Made by a program: the position numbers and the translations under genes. A DNA stretch of 64,000 nucleotides from PRO6 sp035565775 (GTDB lineage Bacteria > Pseudomonadota > Alphaproteobacteria > Rhizobiales > Xanthobacteraceae). Positions within the stretch are counted from its first letter, which is position 1. Every line of letters begins with the position of its first letter. Below are positions 37,301-45,919 of the stretch, piece by piece. The notes under the pieces are model-generated. The model was not told the origin of the DNA. It searched no databases and worked only from the letters and a program-made list of their open reading frames with translations. The stretch is from positions 1 through 64,000 of the forward strand of contig DATMRW010000009.1 of NCBI GenBank assembly GCA_035565775.1. Reading direction: 5' to 3'.

Positions 37301-38431
37301 TCAGGCTCCAGCCTTCCGGCTCCGCGCTTCCACGGCCGTTCCATCTGACAGAAGGAGCTGCCCCTCAACCACGACGTCTTCACCGCCCGAAAGGCCGGTC
37401 GCAATCATCGAGCGTCCTTCCGAGGTACGCGCCACCGTCACGGGCTGCACCCGCGCCTTGCCGTCCTTCACGACGAACACGAAGTCGCCGGTCTGGCTGC
37501 GCTGCACCGCTTCCGACGGCACCACGACGCTCTGCTCGTTGCGAATGATCAGCTTGGTCGGCACCAGCGCGCCGGGCCACAGCCGTTCCGCGGCGTTCTC
37601 CATCACTGCGCGGACCGTCACCATGCCGGTGGCGGTATCCACCGTGTTTTCGATCATCGCAACGACGCCGGCCTCGCTCTGATTGTCGCCGGGCATGGTC
37701 GCGAGCACCTTGGAGGACGAGGCCGCGACGGCGGCCTGCAGATCGACCAGCACGCGCTGCGGCACCGCGAAGGACACGTAGATCGGCGCGATCTGGTTGA
37801 TCGTCGCGAGCGGCGCGACATCCGCCGGCCGCACGAAGTTGCCGACCTTGACCGTCGCAGCGCTGATGCGCCCGGAAATCGGCGCGCGGATCACGGTATA
37901 GGTCTTCTGGACCTTGAGGTTGTCGAGCGCAGCCTGATCGGCCTCGATAGTGCCGCGAAGAACGTCCGCCTGGGTGTTGGCATTGTCGAGGCTGACCTGC
38001 GTCGTCGCCCCCTTCCCGATCAGGTCGCCGAAGCGCCGCTGATCGCGCTCCGCGCCGACCAGCGAGGCGCGGCTCTTGGCCACCACGCCTTCGGCCTGTG
38101 CGATCTGCGCATCGATCTGGCGGGAGTCGAGCGTGAAGAGGATGTCGTCCTTGCTGACCTTGGCGCCGTCCTCGAAATGCACCGCCGTGATGGTGGTATC
38201 GAGCCGCGACTTGAGGGCGACGCTCGCAATCGGCGTCACCGTGCCGATGGCGTCGACATCGATCGGCATCGATTTCAGCTCGGCCTTGGCCAGCTCGACG
38301 GAAACGACCCTTGCGCGAGATCCCTTCTGGGCTGCTTTACTGTCGGACGAAGGCCCCCGCGCATAGACTGCGGCGAAGGCGGCCCCGCTGAGCAGAGCCA
38401 CGAGAAGGAGAAATCGAGCTTTGTTCTTCAT
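37301..38431 (-). CDS. RND efflux periplasmic adaptor (membrane fusion protein)
   Basis: 376 residues. N-terminal membrane anchor or uncleaved signal (NKARFLLLVALLSGAAFAAVYARG), no lipobox. The lipoyl-like halves VALKSRLDTTITAVHFEDGAKVSKDDILFTLDSRQIDAQIAQAE and YTVIRAPISGRISAATVKVGNFVRP flank a helical hairpin, followed by a beta-barrel and the C-terminal membrane-proximal domain (VVVPSEAVQRSQTGDFVFVV). MdtA-like. ATG 38431 is chosen because the frame upstream opens only with TTG. It links the pump 3 nt downstream to an outer membrane channel encoded elsewhere. Confidence 0.92.
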   Translation of the reverse strand: MKNKARFLLLVALLSGAAFAAVYARGPSSDSKAAQKGSRARVVSVELAKAELKSMPIDVDAIGTVTPIASVALKSRLDTTITAVHFEDGAKVSKDDILFTLDSRQIDAQIAQAEGVVAKSRASLVGAERDQRRFGDLIGKGATTQVSLDNANTQADVLRGTIEADQAALDNLKVQKTYTVIRAPISGRISAATVKVGNFVRPADVAPLATINQIAPIYVSFAVPQRVLVDLQAAVAASSSKVLATMPGDNQSEAGVVAMIENTVDTATGMVTVRAVMENAAERLWPGALVPTKLIIRNEQSVVVPSEAVQRSQTGDFVFVVKDGKARVQPVTVARTSEGRSMIATGLSGGEDVVVEGQLLLSDGTAVEARSRKAGA

Positions 38432-38671
38432 ACGACACGTGGGACAGCCCCGGAAAACCAGTCGCGAAGGCCGCCTTCTCTCCAAAATTGGCTAAGGGTT
38501 GCGCTCTAAATCACGAAATTTATCATGAGATGCCTAATCATGGTACGCAAACCATTGGAAAACTGGCAATAATCAAATCGCGCTTTGCGGCTAAATAGCA
38601 CCGCTTCGTGAAAAAAATGTGCGCGGCGGCTCGTCCGCCGGCATCCGCCCCGATAAACCGTTGAGATAGCA

Positions 38672-39469
38672 ATGCCCATTCGGATCGCCACCTGGAACGT
38701 CAACTCCGTCCGCCAGCGGCTCGACCACCTCGTCACCTGGCTGAAGGCGACCGCACCGGACATCGCCTGCCTCCAGGAAATCAAATGCGTGGACGAGGCG
38801 TTTCCGCGCGAGGCAATTGAGGCGCTCGGCTACAATGTGGTCACGCACGGGCAAAAGACCTTCAACGGCGTCGCGCTTCTGTCGCGCTTTCCGTTCCAGG
38901 AAACCACGCCGATGCTGCCGGGCGATCCGGAAGACAATCACGCCCGCTTCCTCGAAGGCGTCGTGTCGCACAAGCACGGCGTCGTGCGGGTCGCGTGCCT
39001 TTATCTGCCGAACGGCAATCCGGCGATGACCGACAAATACACCTACAAGCTCAATTGGATGGCGCGTCTGCGTGACTACGCCGCGGATCGTCTGAAGGCC
39101 GAGGAGCCGCTCATCCTGGCGGGCGACTACAACGTGATCCCCGACAGCCGTGACGTTCACAATCCGGCGGCCTGGGCGAACGATGCCCTCTTTCTGCCGC
39201 AAACCCGTCAGGCGTTTCAGTCGCTGCTGAACCTCGGCCTGACCGATGCGCTGCGCGCGACAACCGATGCGGCGGGGCAATATACGTTCTGGGATTATCA
39301 GGCGGGCGCGTGGCCGAAGAACAACGGCATCCGCATCGACCATCTGCTGCTGTCGCCGCAGGCCAGCGACAGGCTGCTCGCGGCGGGTATCGACCGGCAT
39401 GTGCGGGGCTGGGAAAAGGCGTCAGACCACGTTCCGGTCTGGATCGATCTCGATCTTGAGCCGCTCTGA
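38672..39469 (+). CDS. xthA: Exodeoxyribonuclease III
   Basis: AP endonuclease and 3'-5' exonuclease of base excision repair. 265 residues: IATWNVNSVRQRLDHL, IACLQEIKC (metal Glu), FNGVALLSR, LILAGDYNVIPDSRDVHNP (catalytic Asp/Asn), NGIRIDHLLLS and the final SDHVPVWIDL (catalytic Asp-His). Single gene divergent from the efflux adaptor, with 240 nt between; convergent with the Sel1-repeat gene. Confidence 0.97.
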   Translation: MPIRIATWNVNSVRQRLDHLVTWLKATAPDIACLQEIKCVDEAFPREAIEALGYNVVTHGQKTFNGVALLSRFPFQETTPMLPGDPEDNHARFLEGVVSHKHGVVRVACLYLPNGNPAMTDKYTYKLNWMARLRDYAADRLKAEEPLILAGDYNVIPDSRDVHNPAAWANDALFLPQTRQAFQSLLNLGLTDALRATTDAAGQYTFWDYQAGAWPKNNGIRIDHLLLSPQASDRLLAAGIDRHVRGWEKASDHVPVWIDLDLEPL

Positions 39470-39514
39470 GCGGCAGCCGTCAACCAAGGTAGACAGCGGC
39501 CAGCGGCGAATGTG

Positions 39515-40327
39515 TCAGTCGCGGCGGCCCTGCACCCAGCGCTCCAGCATCTTGAGCGCCATTGCCCGGTCGTCCTCGGTCGCCTTGGCGAGCGCCTTGT
39601 TGTAGCTGTCGGTGATCCAGAGCTCCTCGGTGGTCGCGCTGTCCTTGGCCAGCGTCAGCCACATCAGGCCGCGCGCCGCCTGCCGCGGCAGGTGCTCGCC
39701 GTTGAACAGCATCTGCCCCAGCAAGGCCTGCGCCTGGTGTTGGCCCTTCTGCGCCGCAAGGCCGAGCCAGCGCGCGCCGTAGCGCGGATCACGCGGCGCA
39801 CCGACCCCGCCGATATACATGCGGGCGAGATCATACTGCGCATCGGCATTGCCGAAATAGGAAGCGGCATAGGAGAACATCTCCCGCGCCCGTTCCGGGT
39901 CGGCCTTGATCTTGGTGTTCGGGATGCCGCGCAGAAGATAGCGGCCGAGTTCGACGAAGGCGTTGGCAACGATCGCCGCCTGCGGCGCGGACGGATTGTC
40001 CTCGGCATGGGCATTGGCGATGCGGCTGAAATAGCCGAAGGCCCGCAGATTGTCCTGCGCCACGCCGTCGCCATTGGCATACATGCGGCCCAGCTTCCAC
40101 TGCGCGACCGGGTGCCCGCCCTCGGCAGCGTATTGCAGCGCCGTGAGGCTCGAGCTCGGCGGGACCGCCTGCTTCAGCGCCGACGCGGCGGCCGGCTGCT
40201 GCGCAGCGACAACGGGGATGGTGGCTTCATCGTGACCAACGGCGGTGCCTTCGAACGCAGAGGCCGGACTAACCGAGACCACAGCAGCAAACGCAAACGC
40301 AACGACTAGACGCTCAGATGTCCGCAT
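39515..40327 (-). CDS. Exported Sel1-like (TPR) repeat protein
   Basis: 270 residues with a signal peptide (RLVVAFAFAAVVSVSPASA). About four Sel1-type helical repeats follow: ALQYAAEGGHPVAQWKLGRMYANGDGVAQD, AFVELGRYLLRG..., MFSYAASYFGNADAQYDLARMYIGGVGAPRD and WLGLAAQKGQHQAQALLGQMLFNGE. These are protein-binding scaffolds, often in envelope signalling or division; the partner is unknown. ATG 40327 overlaps the end of ilvD by 14 nt; ATG 40342 is an alternative. Exopolysaccharide regulators such as ExoR are distant relatives, but I cannot assign that role. Confidence 0.88.
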   Translation of the reverse strand: MRTSERLVVAFAFAAVVSVSPASAFEGTAVGHDEATIPVVAAQQPAAASALKQAVPPSSSLTALQYAAEGGHPVAQWKLGRMYANGDGVAQDNLRAFGYFSRIANAHAEDNPSAPQAAIVANAFVELGRYLLRGIPNTKIKADPERAREMFSYAASYFGNADAQYDLARMYIGGVGAPRDPRYGARWLGLAAQKGQHQAQALLGQMLFNGEHLPRQAARGLMWLTLAKDSATTEELWITDSYNKALAKATEDDRAMALKMLERWVQGRRD

Positions 40328-42038
40328 AACACTGTTTCTCATGCGCCGCGCCCGGATGGGTGACCGCGCCATAGACGGCAGGCCCCACCTGTTGGGCATA
40401 TTTCCAAAGCACACCCGAGCGAGCATTAGACTCGCGCGGTTCCCAGTTTTTCCGACGCTCAGCCAGTTCGGCATCCGTCAACTTCACATCGAGCGTGCCG
40501 GCATTGGCATCGATCTCGATGATGTCTCCATCCCGCAACAGCGCGATCGGGCCGCCGACCGCCGCCTCCGGCCCGACGTGGCCGATGCAGAAGCCGCGCG
40601 TCGCGCCGGAAAACCGGCCGTCGGTGATGAGCGCAACCTTGCCGCCCATGCCCTGCCCGTACAGCGCCGCCGTGGTCGCGAGCATCTCGCGCATGCCCGG
40701 TCCGCCGCGCGGCCCCTCATAGCGGATGACCAAAACCTCGCCTTCCCGATAGGTGCGGTTCTTGACCGCCTCGAACGCATCCTCTTCGCGATCAAAGCAA
40801 CGCGCCGGTCCTGCAAATGTCAGCTCGGTCATCCCGGCGACTTTCACAATCGCACCTTCCGGCGCGAGGTTACCGCTCAACCCGACAACTCCACCCGTCA
40901 CCGTGATCGGATGGTCGGCTGGCCGCACCACGTCCTGATCGGGATTCCATTTCACGGCTTTGAGATTCTCGGCGATGGTCCGCCCGGTTACGGTAAGACA
41001 ATCGCCGTGAAGATAGCCGTGATCGAGAAGCGTCTTCATCAGAAGCGGTATGCCACCAGCTTCAAACATGTCTTTGGCGACATAGCGGCCGCCTGGTTTC
41101 AAATCCGCGATATATGGTGTCTTTTTGAAGATTTCGGCGACGTCGAACAGGTCGAACTCGATGCCGCACTCATGCGCGATCGCCGGCAGATGCAGCGCCG
41201 CGTTGGTCGAGCCGCCGGACGCAGCGACGACGGCCGCCGCATTCTCCAGCGCCTTGCGCGTGACGATGTCGCGGGGGCGGATATTGGCGGCGATCAGATC
41301 CATGATCTGTTCCCCGGCCGCCATGCAGAACGAATCCCGGATTTCGTAAGGGGCCGGAGCACCGGCCGAATATGGCAGCGCCAAGCCGATCGCCTCGGAA
41401 ACCGTGGCCATCGTGTTGGCGGTGAACTGCGCGCCGCAGGCGCCCGCCGACGGACACGCCACGCGCTCGATCTCGTCGAGATCGGCGTCCGACATCTCGC
41501 CGACCGAATATTTGCCGACCGCCTCGAACATGTCCTGCACGGTGACCTGCTGGCCACGGAAATTGCCCGGCAGGATCGAGCCGCCATAGATGAAGATCGA
41601 GGGCACGTTCAGCCGCACCATCGCCATCATCATGCCCGGCAGCGACTTGTCGCAGCCCGCAAGGCCCACCAGTGCGTCATAGGAGTGGCCGCGAATGGTC
41701 AGCTCGACGGAATCGGCGATCGTCTCGCGCGAGGGCAGCGACGAGCGCATGCCCTCGTGCCCCATGGCAATGCCGTCCGTCACGGTGATGGTGCAGAATT
41801 CACGCGGCGTCCCGCCCGCCGAGGCAACGCCCTTCTTCACCGCCTGCGCCTGGCGCATCAGCGAGATGTTGCACGGCGCGGCCTCGTTCCAGCACGAGGC
41901 GACGCCGACGAAGGGCTGGTGGATCTGGGCGGTGGTGAGGCCCATGGCGTAAAGGTAGGAGCGATGCGGCGCACGCTCGGGGCCTTCCGTCACATGACGG
42001 CTCGGCAGCCTCGACTTGATGTGCGCCTTCTGGTCCAT
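40314..42038 (-). CDS. ilvD: Dihydroxy-acid dehydratase
   Basis: Fe-S enzyme of valine and isoleucine synthesis. 574 residues from ATG 42038 (MDQKAHIKSRLPSRHVTEG), which has an AGG 6 nt upstream and the normal family length; the frame continues to 42158 with unlikely sequence. Cluster ligands are in GVASCWNEAAPCN, LVGLAGCDKSLPG and SAGACGAQFTANTMA. Further motifs are IYGGSILPG, GRFSGATRGFCIGHVGPEA and the substrate region near the C-terminus. The following Sel1-repeat gene overlaps its end. Confidence 0.97.
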   Translation of the reverse strand: MDQKAHIKSRLPSRHVTEGPERAPHRSYLYAMGLTTAQIHQPFVGVASCWNEAAPCNISLMRQAQAVKKGVASAGGTPREFCTITVTDGIAMGHEGMRSSLPSRETIADSVELTIRGHSYDALVGLAGCDKSLPGMMMAMVRLNVPSIFIYGGSILPGNFRGQQVTVQDMFEAVGKYSVGEMSDADLDEIERVACPSAGACGAQFTANTMATVSEAIGLALPYSAGAPAPYEIRDSFCMAAGEQIMDLIAANIRPRDIVTRKALENAAAVVAASGGSTNAALHLPAIAHECGIEFDLFDVAEIFKKTPYIADLKPGGRYVAKDMFEAGGIPLLMKTLLDHGYLHGDCLTVTGRTIAENLKAVKWNPDQDVVRPADHPITVTGGVVGLSGNLAPEGAIVKVAGMTELTFAGPARCFDREEDAFEAVKNRTYREGEVLVIRYEGPRGGPGMREMLATTAALYGQGMGGKVALITDGRFSGATRGFCIGHVGPEAAVGGPIALLRDGDIIEIDANAGTLDVKLTDAELAERRKNWEPRESNARSGVLWKYAQQVGPAVYGAVTHPGAAHEKQCYADI

Positions 42039-42583
42039 CGCCAACCTGATCTCCGCCGCCTCAGGATCGAGACGACCTGTATGACCCGCGACCGTCTTGC
42101 GATCGCCGCCCTCCCCTGCTGGCTCAAGCCCGCAGTTGAAGTGCCTTCTTGGTCTCATTGAGGGGTGTGGCCAAATCGCGGCGCGCGCAAGCGGCTAGAC
42201 CACCGCCGGGCAAATGTTCCGCCATTGTGGCTGACCCGCAACAGATTCCACGGTGATTTTCCACTGCAACGACGGCGAAAATTCGCAAGCGCCGCTGGTG
42301 CTACGACACCTCGCCAGCTTGTCCGATGCCGACGCGGACAACATGATTAACAGGCTCTTTCCGCATTCTCCCACGGCGCAAACGAGCTGTTCATCATCAA
42401 TCCCGATTGGCTTGGCGTTTCTGCTCGATTCATTGTTCACTCCAAATATTACCGCTGCCTGCGCGCATCAGCCGCCGCGGGCCGCACGATGATTTGATCC
42501 GGTTCTTCGCTCAATTTCCGGAGAGGCGCGCTCGCCTCCCGCTCTGCGACCAGGCGATAACCCGAAATTTTTTAGGACATTCG
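42039..42583. other. 545-nt divergent intergenic region
   Basis: Separates ilvD (minus) from the diguanylate cyclase gene (plus) and should contain both promoters. A 28-codon minus-strand frame starting at ATG 42433 has GGAG 6 nt upstream but lacks branched-chain codon runs. I find no attenuator-like hairpin with a T-run and no riboswitch I can name. Confidence 0.4.
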
Positions 42584-44068
42584 ATGAACCCCAATCAGCA
42601 GACTGCGGTGAGGCAGGCAGCCCCGGCGGCGCAGGCTCACGGAAAGTTGCTGATCAATGCATCGATCATCGGCGCGAGCGTTTTCCTCGCTTGCCTGCTC
42701 GGCATCCTGACCCGGCCGACCGGAATGCTCGCAACGCTCTGGCCGGCCAATGCGCTGCTGCTCGGCCTGTTCGTCCGCTATCCGCGTCTCGCAACCCCGC
42801 TTGGCTATCTGGCGGCCGCTGCCGCCTATACCGGCGCCGAATTCGCGACCGGCGGCACCCTGCTGCCGACCCTGCTGCTGACCGTCGCCAACCTTGCGGG
42901 GGTCGCCAGCGGGCACGTCCTGTTCGCCCGGCTTCCTCGCGGCCACCAACGGCTCAACGGCCCCAACTCGGTGCTGCACCTGGCGCTGAATGCGGCCATC
43001 GCCGCCGCTGTCGCGGGCGCCGTTGGCGTGGTCGGCGACCCGGTCCTCGACACTTTCAGCGGCTGGGAATTCTGGTTCACTACCGAATTTGCGAACTACA
43101 TCGCGATCCTTCCGGTGATTCTATCGCTGCCGGACCGCAAGCCAGCCTCGCCGGCCCGGCGTCGCCGGCTTCAGGACCTGCAAAGGCCGCCGCTGTTCCA
43201 TGCGGAACAGGTCGCGCCCGTCGCCGCCCTGATCCTGTCCGCTACGGCTGCGCTGCTGTTTGGCGGCCCCGGCGCAGTGGCCTTCGCCGTGCCCGCGCTG
43301 CTGTGGTGCGCCATCGCCCTCAGCCAGTTCACCACGGCAATTCTGACGCTCCTGTACAGCCAGTGGATCCTGCTCGCGATCTCGACCGGCTTTGTCACGA
43401 TCACCACCGACGTCAATTCCCGTCCGGTGCTGACGTCATTGCGCATGGCGGTCGCACTGGTCGCCCTCGGCCCGATCATGGTCGCGAGCGTCATGGCGGC
43501 CCGCAACACCCTGCAGCGTCGTCTGGAACGCATGGCGCTGCACGATCATCTCACGGGACTGCTGAACCGACGTTCCTTCACCGAGGACGCCACGGCGATG
43601 CTGGAGAGCCTGGCGGCACAGCGCCAGCCGGTCGCCGTGATGATGGTGGACATCGACCACTTCAAGGCGATCAACGACACATTTGGGCACGCTGCAGGCG
43701 ATGACGTGATCGCCAGCACCGCGGCCGTGCTGAAACGCTGCATCCGGCAGACCGAGCTCGCGGGCCGGCTCGGCGGCGAGGAATTTGCAGTGGTTGTGCC
43801 GGGATGCTCGAAAGACGATGCGCTCGCCATCGCCGAGCGGATGCGCGTTGCATTCGCGGACAACACGGTGACGACCATGAACGGCGACCGGATCACCGCC
43901 ACCATCAGCATCGGCGTCGCCCATGCCGTCGAAGCGCCGGGCGAACTCGGCGCGCTGCTCGCAGCCGCCGACGCGGCGCTCTACCGGGCGAAGGCCGAGG
44001 GCCGTAACCGCGTCAATACCGACAACGCAGCGATGCCGACCCTGATCACCAACGCGCCGCCGCTTTGA
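42584..44068 (+). CDS. MASE1-GGDEF diguanylate cyclase
   Basis: 494 residues. The N-terminal half is a MASE1-type membrane sensor of about eight helices (LLINASIIGASVFLACLLGIL, TLWPANALLLGLFVRYP, AAAAYTGAEFATGG...). The C-terminal GGDEF domain has HDHLTGLLNRRSFTED, VDIDHFKAINDTFGHAAGDDVI and the active loop GGEEF at 397-401, so cyclase activity (2 GTP to c-di-GMP) is expected. The inhibitory-site position reads RQTE instead of RxxD, so product inhibition may be weak. ATG 42584 has AGGA upstream; longer frames upstream are not family-like. Signal sensed is unknown. Confidence 0.92.
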   Translation: MNPNQQTAVRQAAPAAQAHGKLLINASIIGASVFLACLLGILTRPTGMLATLWPANALLLGLFVRYPRLATPLGYLAAAAAYTGAEFATGGTLLPTLLLTVANLAGVASGHVLFARLPRGHQRLNGPNSVLHLALNAAIAAAVAGAVGVVGDPVLDTFSGWEFWFTTEFANYIAILPVILSLPDRKPASPARRRRLQDLQRPPLFHAEQVAPVAALILSATAALLFGGPGAVAFAVPALLWCAIALSQFTTAILTLLYSQWILLAISTGFVTITTDVNSRPVLTSLRMAVALVALGPIMVASVMAARNTLQRRLERMALHDHLTGLLNRRSFTEDATAMLESLAAQRQPVAVMMVDIDHFKAINDTFGHAAGDDVIASTAAVLKRCIRQTELAGRLGGEEFAVVVPGCSKDDALAIAERMRVAFADNTVTTMNGDRITATISIGVAHAVEAPGELGALLAAADAALYRAKAEGRNRVNTDNAAMPTLITNAPPL

Positions 44069-44108
44069 GGAGCGACGGCGCAAAAGGCATGTCCCGGATG
44101 GTCGCGGT

Positions 44109-45542
44109 TTACACGTTCAGCACGCGGCCGTAGGCATCAAGCACCGCTTCCTTCATCATTTCCGACAGGGTCGGATGCGGGAAGACGGTGTGCATCAGCT
44201 CTTCCTCGGTCGTCTCGAGATTCATCGCGACGACATAGCCCTGGATCAGTTCGGTGACTTCCGCCCCGACCATATGCGCGCCGAGCAACTGGCCGGTCTT
44301 CTTGTCGAAGATCACCTTGACGAGGCCATGATCCTCACCAAGCGCGATTGCCTTGCCGTTGCCGACGAAGGGGAAGCGGCCGACGCGGATATCGCGCCCC
44401 TCCTCCTTCGCCTTGGCCTCGGTGAGGCCGACGGAGGCGACCTGCGGCTGGCAGTAGGTGCAGCCCGGAATGAGGCTCTTGTCGATCGGATGAGGCTTGA
44501 GCCCCTTGATCGCCTCGACGCAGATCACGCCCTCATGCTCGGCCTTATGCGCCAGCATCGGCGGGCCGGCGACGTCGCCGATGGCGTAGACGCCCGGCAC
44601 GTTGGTCTTGCCGTAGCCGTCGACCATGATGCAGCCGCGATCGGTTTTGACGCCGAGTCTTTCGAGGCCGAGATTTTCGATGTTGCCGACGACGCCGACC
44701 GCCGAGATGACGCGCTCGAACTCCACCGTCTGCGGCTTGCCCTTGCCGTCGTCGATGGTCGCGACCACGCTGTCGCTCTTCTTGTCGAGGTTGGTGACCT
44801 TGGTGGCGGTGAGAATCTTGATGCCCTGCTTCGCGAACTGCTTGCGGGCGAACGCGGCGATCTCCGCGTCCTCGACGGGCAACACCTGCGGCAGGACCTC
44901 GACCACCGTGACGTCCGCGCCCATGGTGCGGAAGAACGACGCGAACTCGATGCCGATCGCGCCCGAGCCGATCACCAGCAGCGATTTTGGAATTTTTGGC
45001 GCAACCATCGCCTCAAAATATGTCCAGATCAGCTTGCCGTCCGCCTCCAGTCCCGGCAGCGCGCGCGGACGCGCGCCGGTGGCGACGATGACGTGCTTGG
45101 CGGTGTAGCTGCCCGGCCCAAGCGCGCCCTTCGGCGGTTCGGTCTTGAGCCGCGGGTCGGACGCCTTCACGGTGAGCTTGCCCGGCGAGTCGATCGTCGC
45201 CTCGCCCCAGATCACCGAGATCTTGTTCTTCTTCATCAGGAAGCCGACGCCGTCATTGAGGCGCTTCGACACGCCGCGCGAACGCTTCACCACCGCTTCC
45301 TGATCGAACCGGATGTTGTCCGCGGCAAGGCCGTAGTCCTTGGCGTTCTGCATGTAGTGATAGATCTCGGCGGAGCGCAGCAGCGCCTTGGTCGGGATGC
45401 AGCCCCAGTTCAGGCAGATGCCGCCGAGATAGGATTTTTCGACAATGGCTGTCTTGAACCCGAGCTGCGCCGCGCGGATCGCTGCGACATAGCCGCCGGG
45501 GCCGGAGCCGATGACGATGATGTCGAAAGAGGTGTCGGACAT
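44109..45542 (-). CDS. lpdA: Dihydrolipoyl dehydrogenase (E3)
   Basis: 477-residue FAD disulfide oxidoreductase that reoxidises dihydrolipoyl groups of the pyruvate dehydrogenase complex. FAD motif IGSGPGGYVAAIRAAQLG, redox pair in GGICLNWGCIPTKALL, NAD motif LVIGSGAIGIEFASFF, FAD motif 2 VYAIGDVAGPPMLAHKAEHEG and catalytic His-Glu in HTVFPHPTLSEMM. Last gene of the pdhA-pdhB-aceF cluster, after a small exported protein. Confidence 0.97.
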   Translation of the reverse strand: MSDTSFDIIVIGSGPGGYVAAIRAAQLGFKTAIVEKSYLGGICLNWGCIPTKALLRSAEIYHYMQNAKDYGLAADNIRFDQEAVVKRSRGVSKRLNDGVGFLMKKNKISVIWGEATIDSPGKLTVKASDPRLKTEPPKGALGPGSYTAKHVIVATGARPRALPGLEADGKLIWTYFEAMVAPKIPKSLLVIGSGAIGIEFASFFRTMGADVTVVEVLPQVLPVEDAEIAAFARKQFAKQGIKILTATKVTNLDKKSDSVVATIDDGKGKPQTVEFERVISAVGVVGNIENLGLERLGVKTDRGCIMVDGYGKTNVPGVYAIGDVAGPPMLAHKAEHEGVICVEAIKGLKPHPIDKSLIPGCTYCQPQVASVGLTEAKAKEEGRDIRVGRFPFVGNGKAIALGEDHGLVKVIFDKKTGQLLGAHMVGAEVTELIQGYVVAMNLETTEEELMHTVFPHPTLSEMMKEAVLDAYGRVLNV

Positions 45543-45557
45543 AACAATCTGCCTCAG

Positions 45558-45899
45558 TTACATGTCGGGTTTACATGTTTTGGGACCGACATCGAGCCGC
45601 GCGATGCGCGACGGCCCCGGCATCGGTCTGCCGTCGGCGCCGCGCGAAGGTTCGCGGACAACCGTGATGTCGAGGGCGCAGTTTCCACCGCGCGCGATGA
45701 AGCGGCCGAAATCGAGCCGTTCGATACGATCGACCACGCCGAGCTTTTCCGGAATTTCGTCCAGCGCGGCGATCGCCGCATAGGCCTGCCAGACAGTGTA
45801 TTGCGGAGGGAGCTCTGCTGCGGCCGGCGACTGCGTCGCCAGCCACATGATTGCCGCCCCCGTCACCATCCACTGTCGCATCGGCAGAACCAGCGTCAT
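45558..45899 (-). CDS. Unknown small exported protein in the pdh operon
   Basis: 113 residues from ATG 45899. A signal peptide (MRQWMVTGAAIMWLATQSPAAA) is followed by a mature part of about 85 residues: ELPPQYTVWQAYAAIAALDEIPEKLGVVDRIERLDFGRFIARGGNCALDITVVREP and a C-terminal VGPKTCKPDM. Two Cys remain after cleavage and could form a disulfide. I recognise no family. It lies 20 nt after aceF and 15 nt before lpd, so it must be co-transcribed with cytoplasmic pyruvate dehydrogenase genes, which is odd for a periplasmic product. The start could also be ATG 45881. Confidence 0.8.
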   Translation of the reverse strand: MTLVLPMRQWMVTGAAIMWLATQSPAAAELPPQYTVWQAYAAIAALDEIPEKLGVVDRIERLDFGRFIARGGNCALDITVVREPSRGADGRPMPGPSRIARLDVGPKTCKPDM

Positions 45900-45919
45900 C
45901 GGCGTGGCTTCTTTCGGCG

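Noticed and set aside
34163..38431. Horizontally acquired resistance island around the RND pump
   Set aside because: Base composition matches the neighbours and no integrase, repeat or tRNA borders it; a resident chromosomal pump is the simpler view.
40245..42161. Open frame of about 640 codons opposite ilvD
   Set aside because: Shadow of ilvD; no ribosome binding site and no family likeness.
42347..42433. 28-codon leader peptide for ilvD regulation
   Set aside because: Has a ribosome binding site, but lacks Ile/Val/Leu codon runs and no terminator-antiterminator pair follows.
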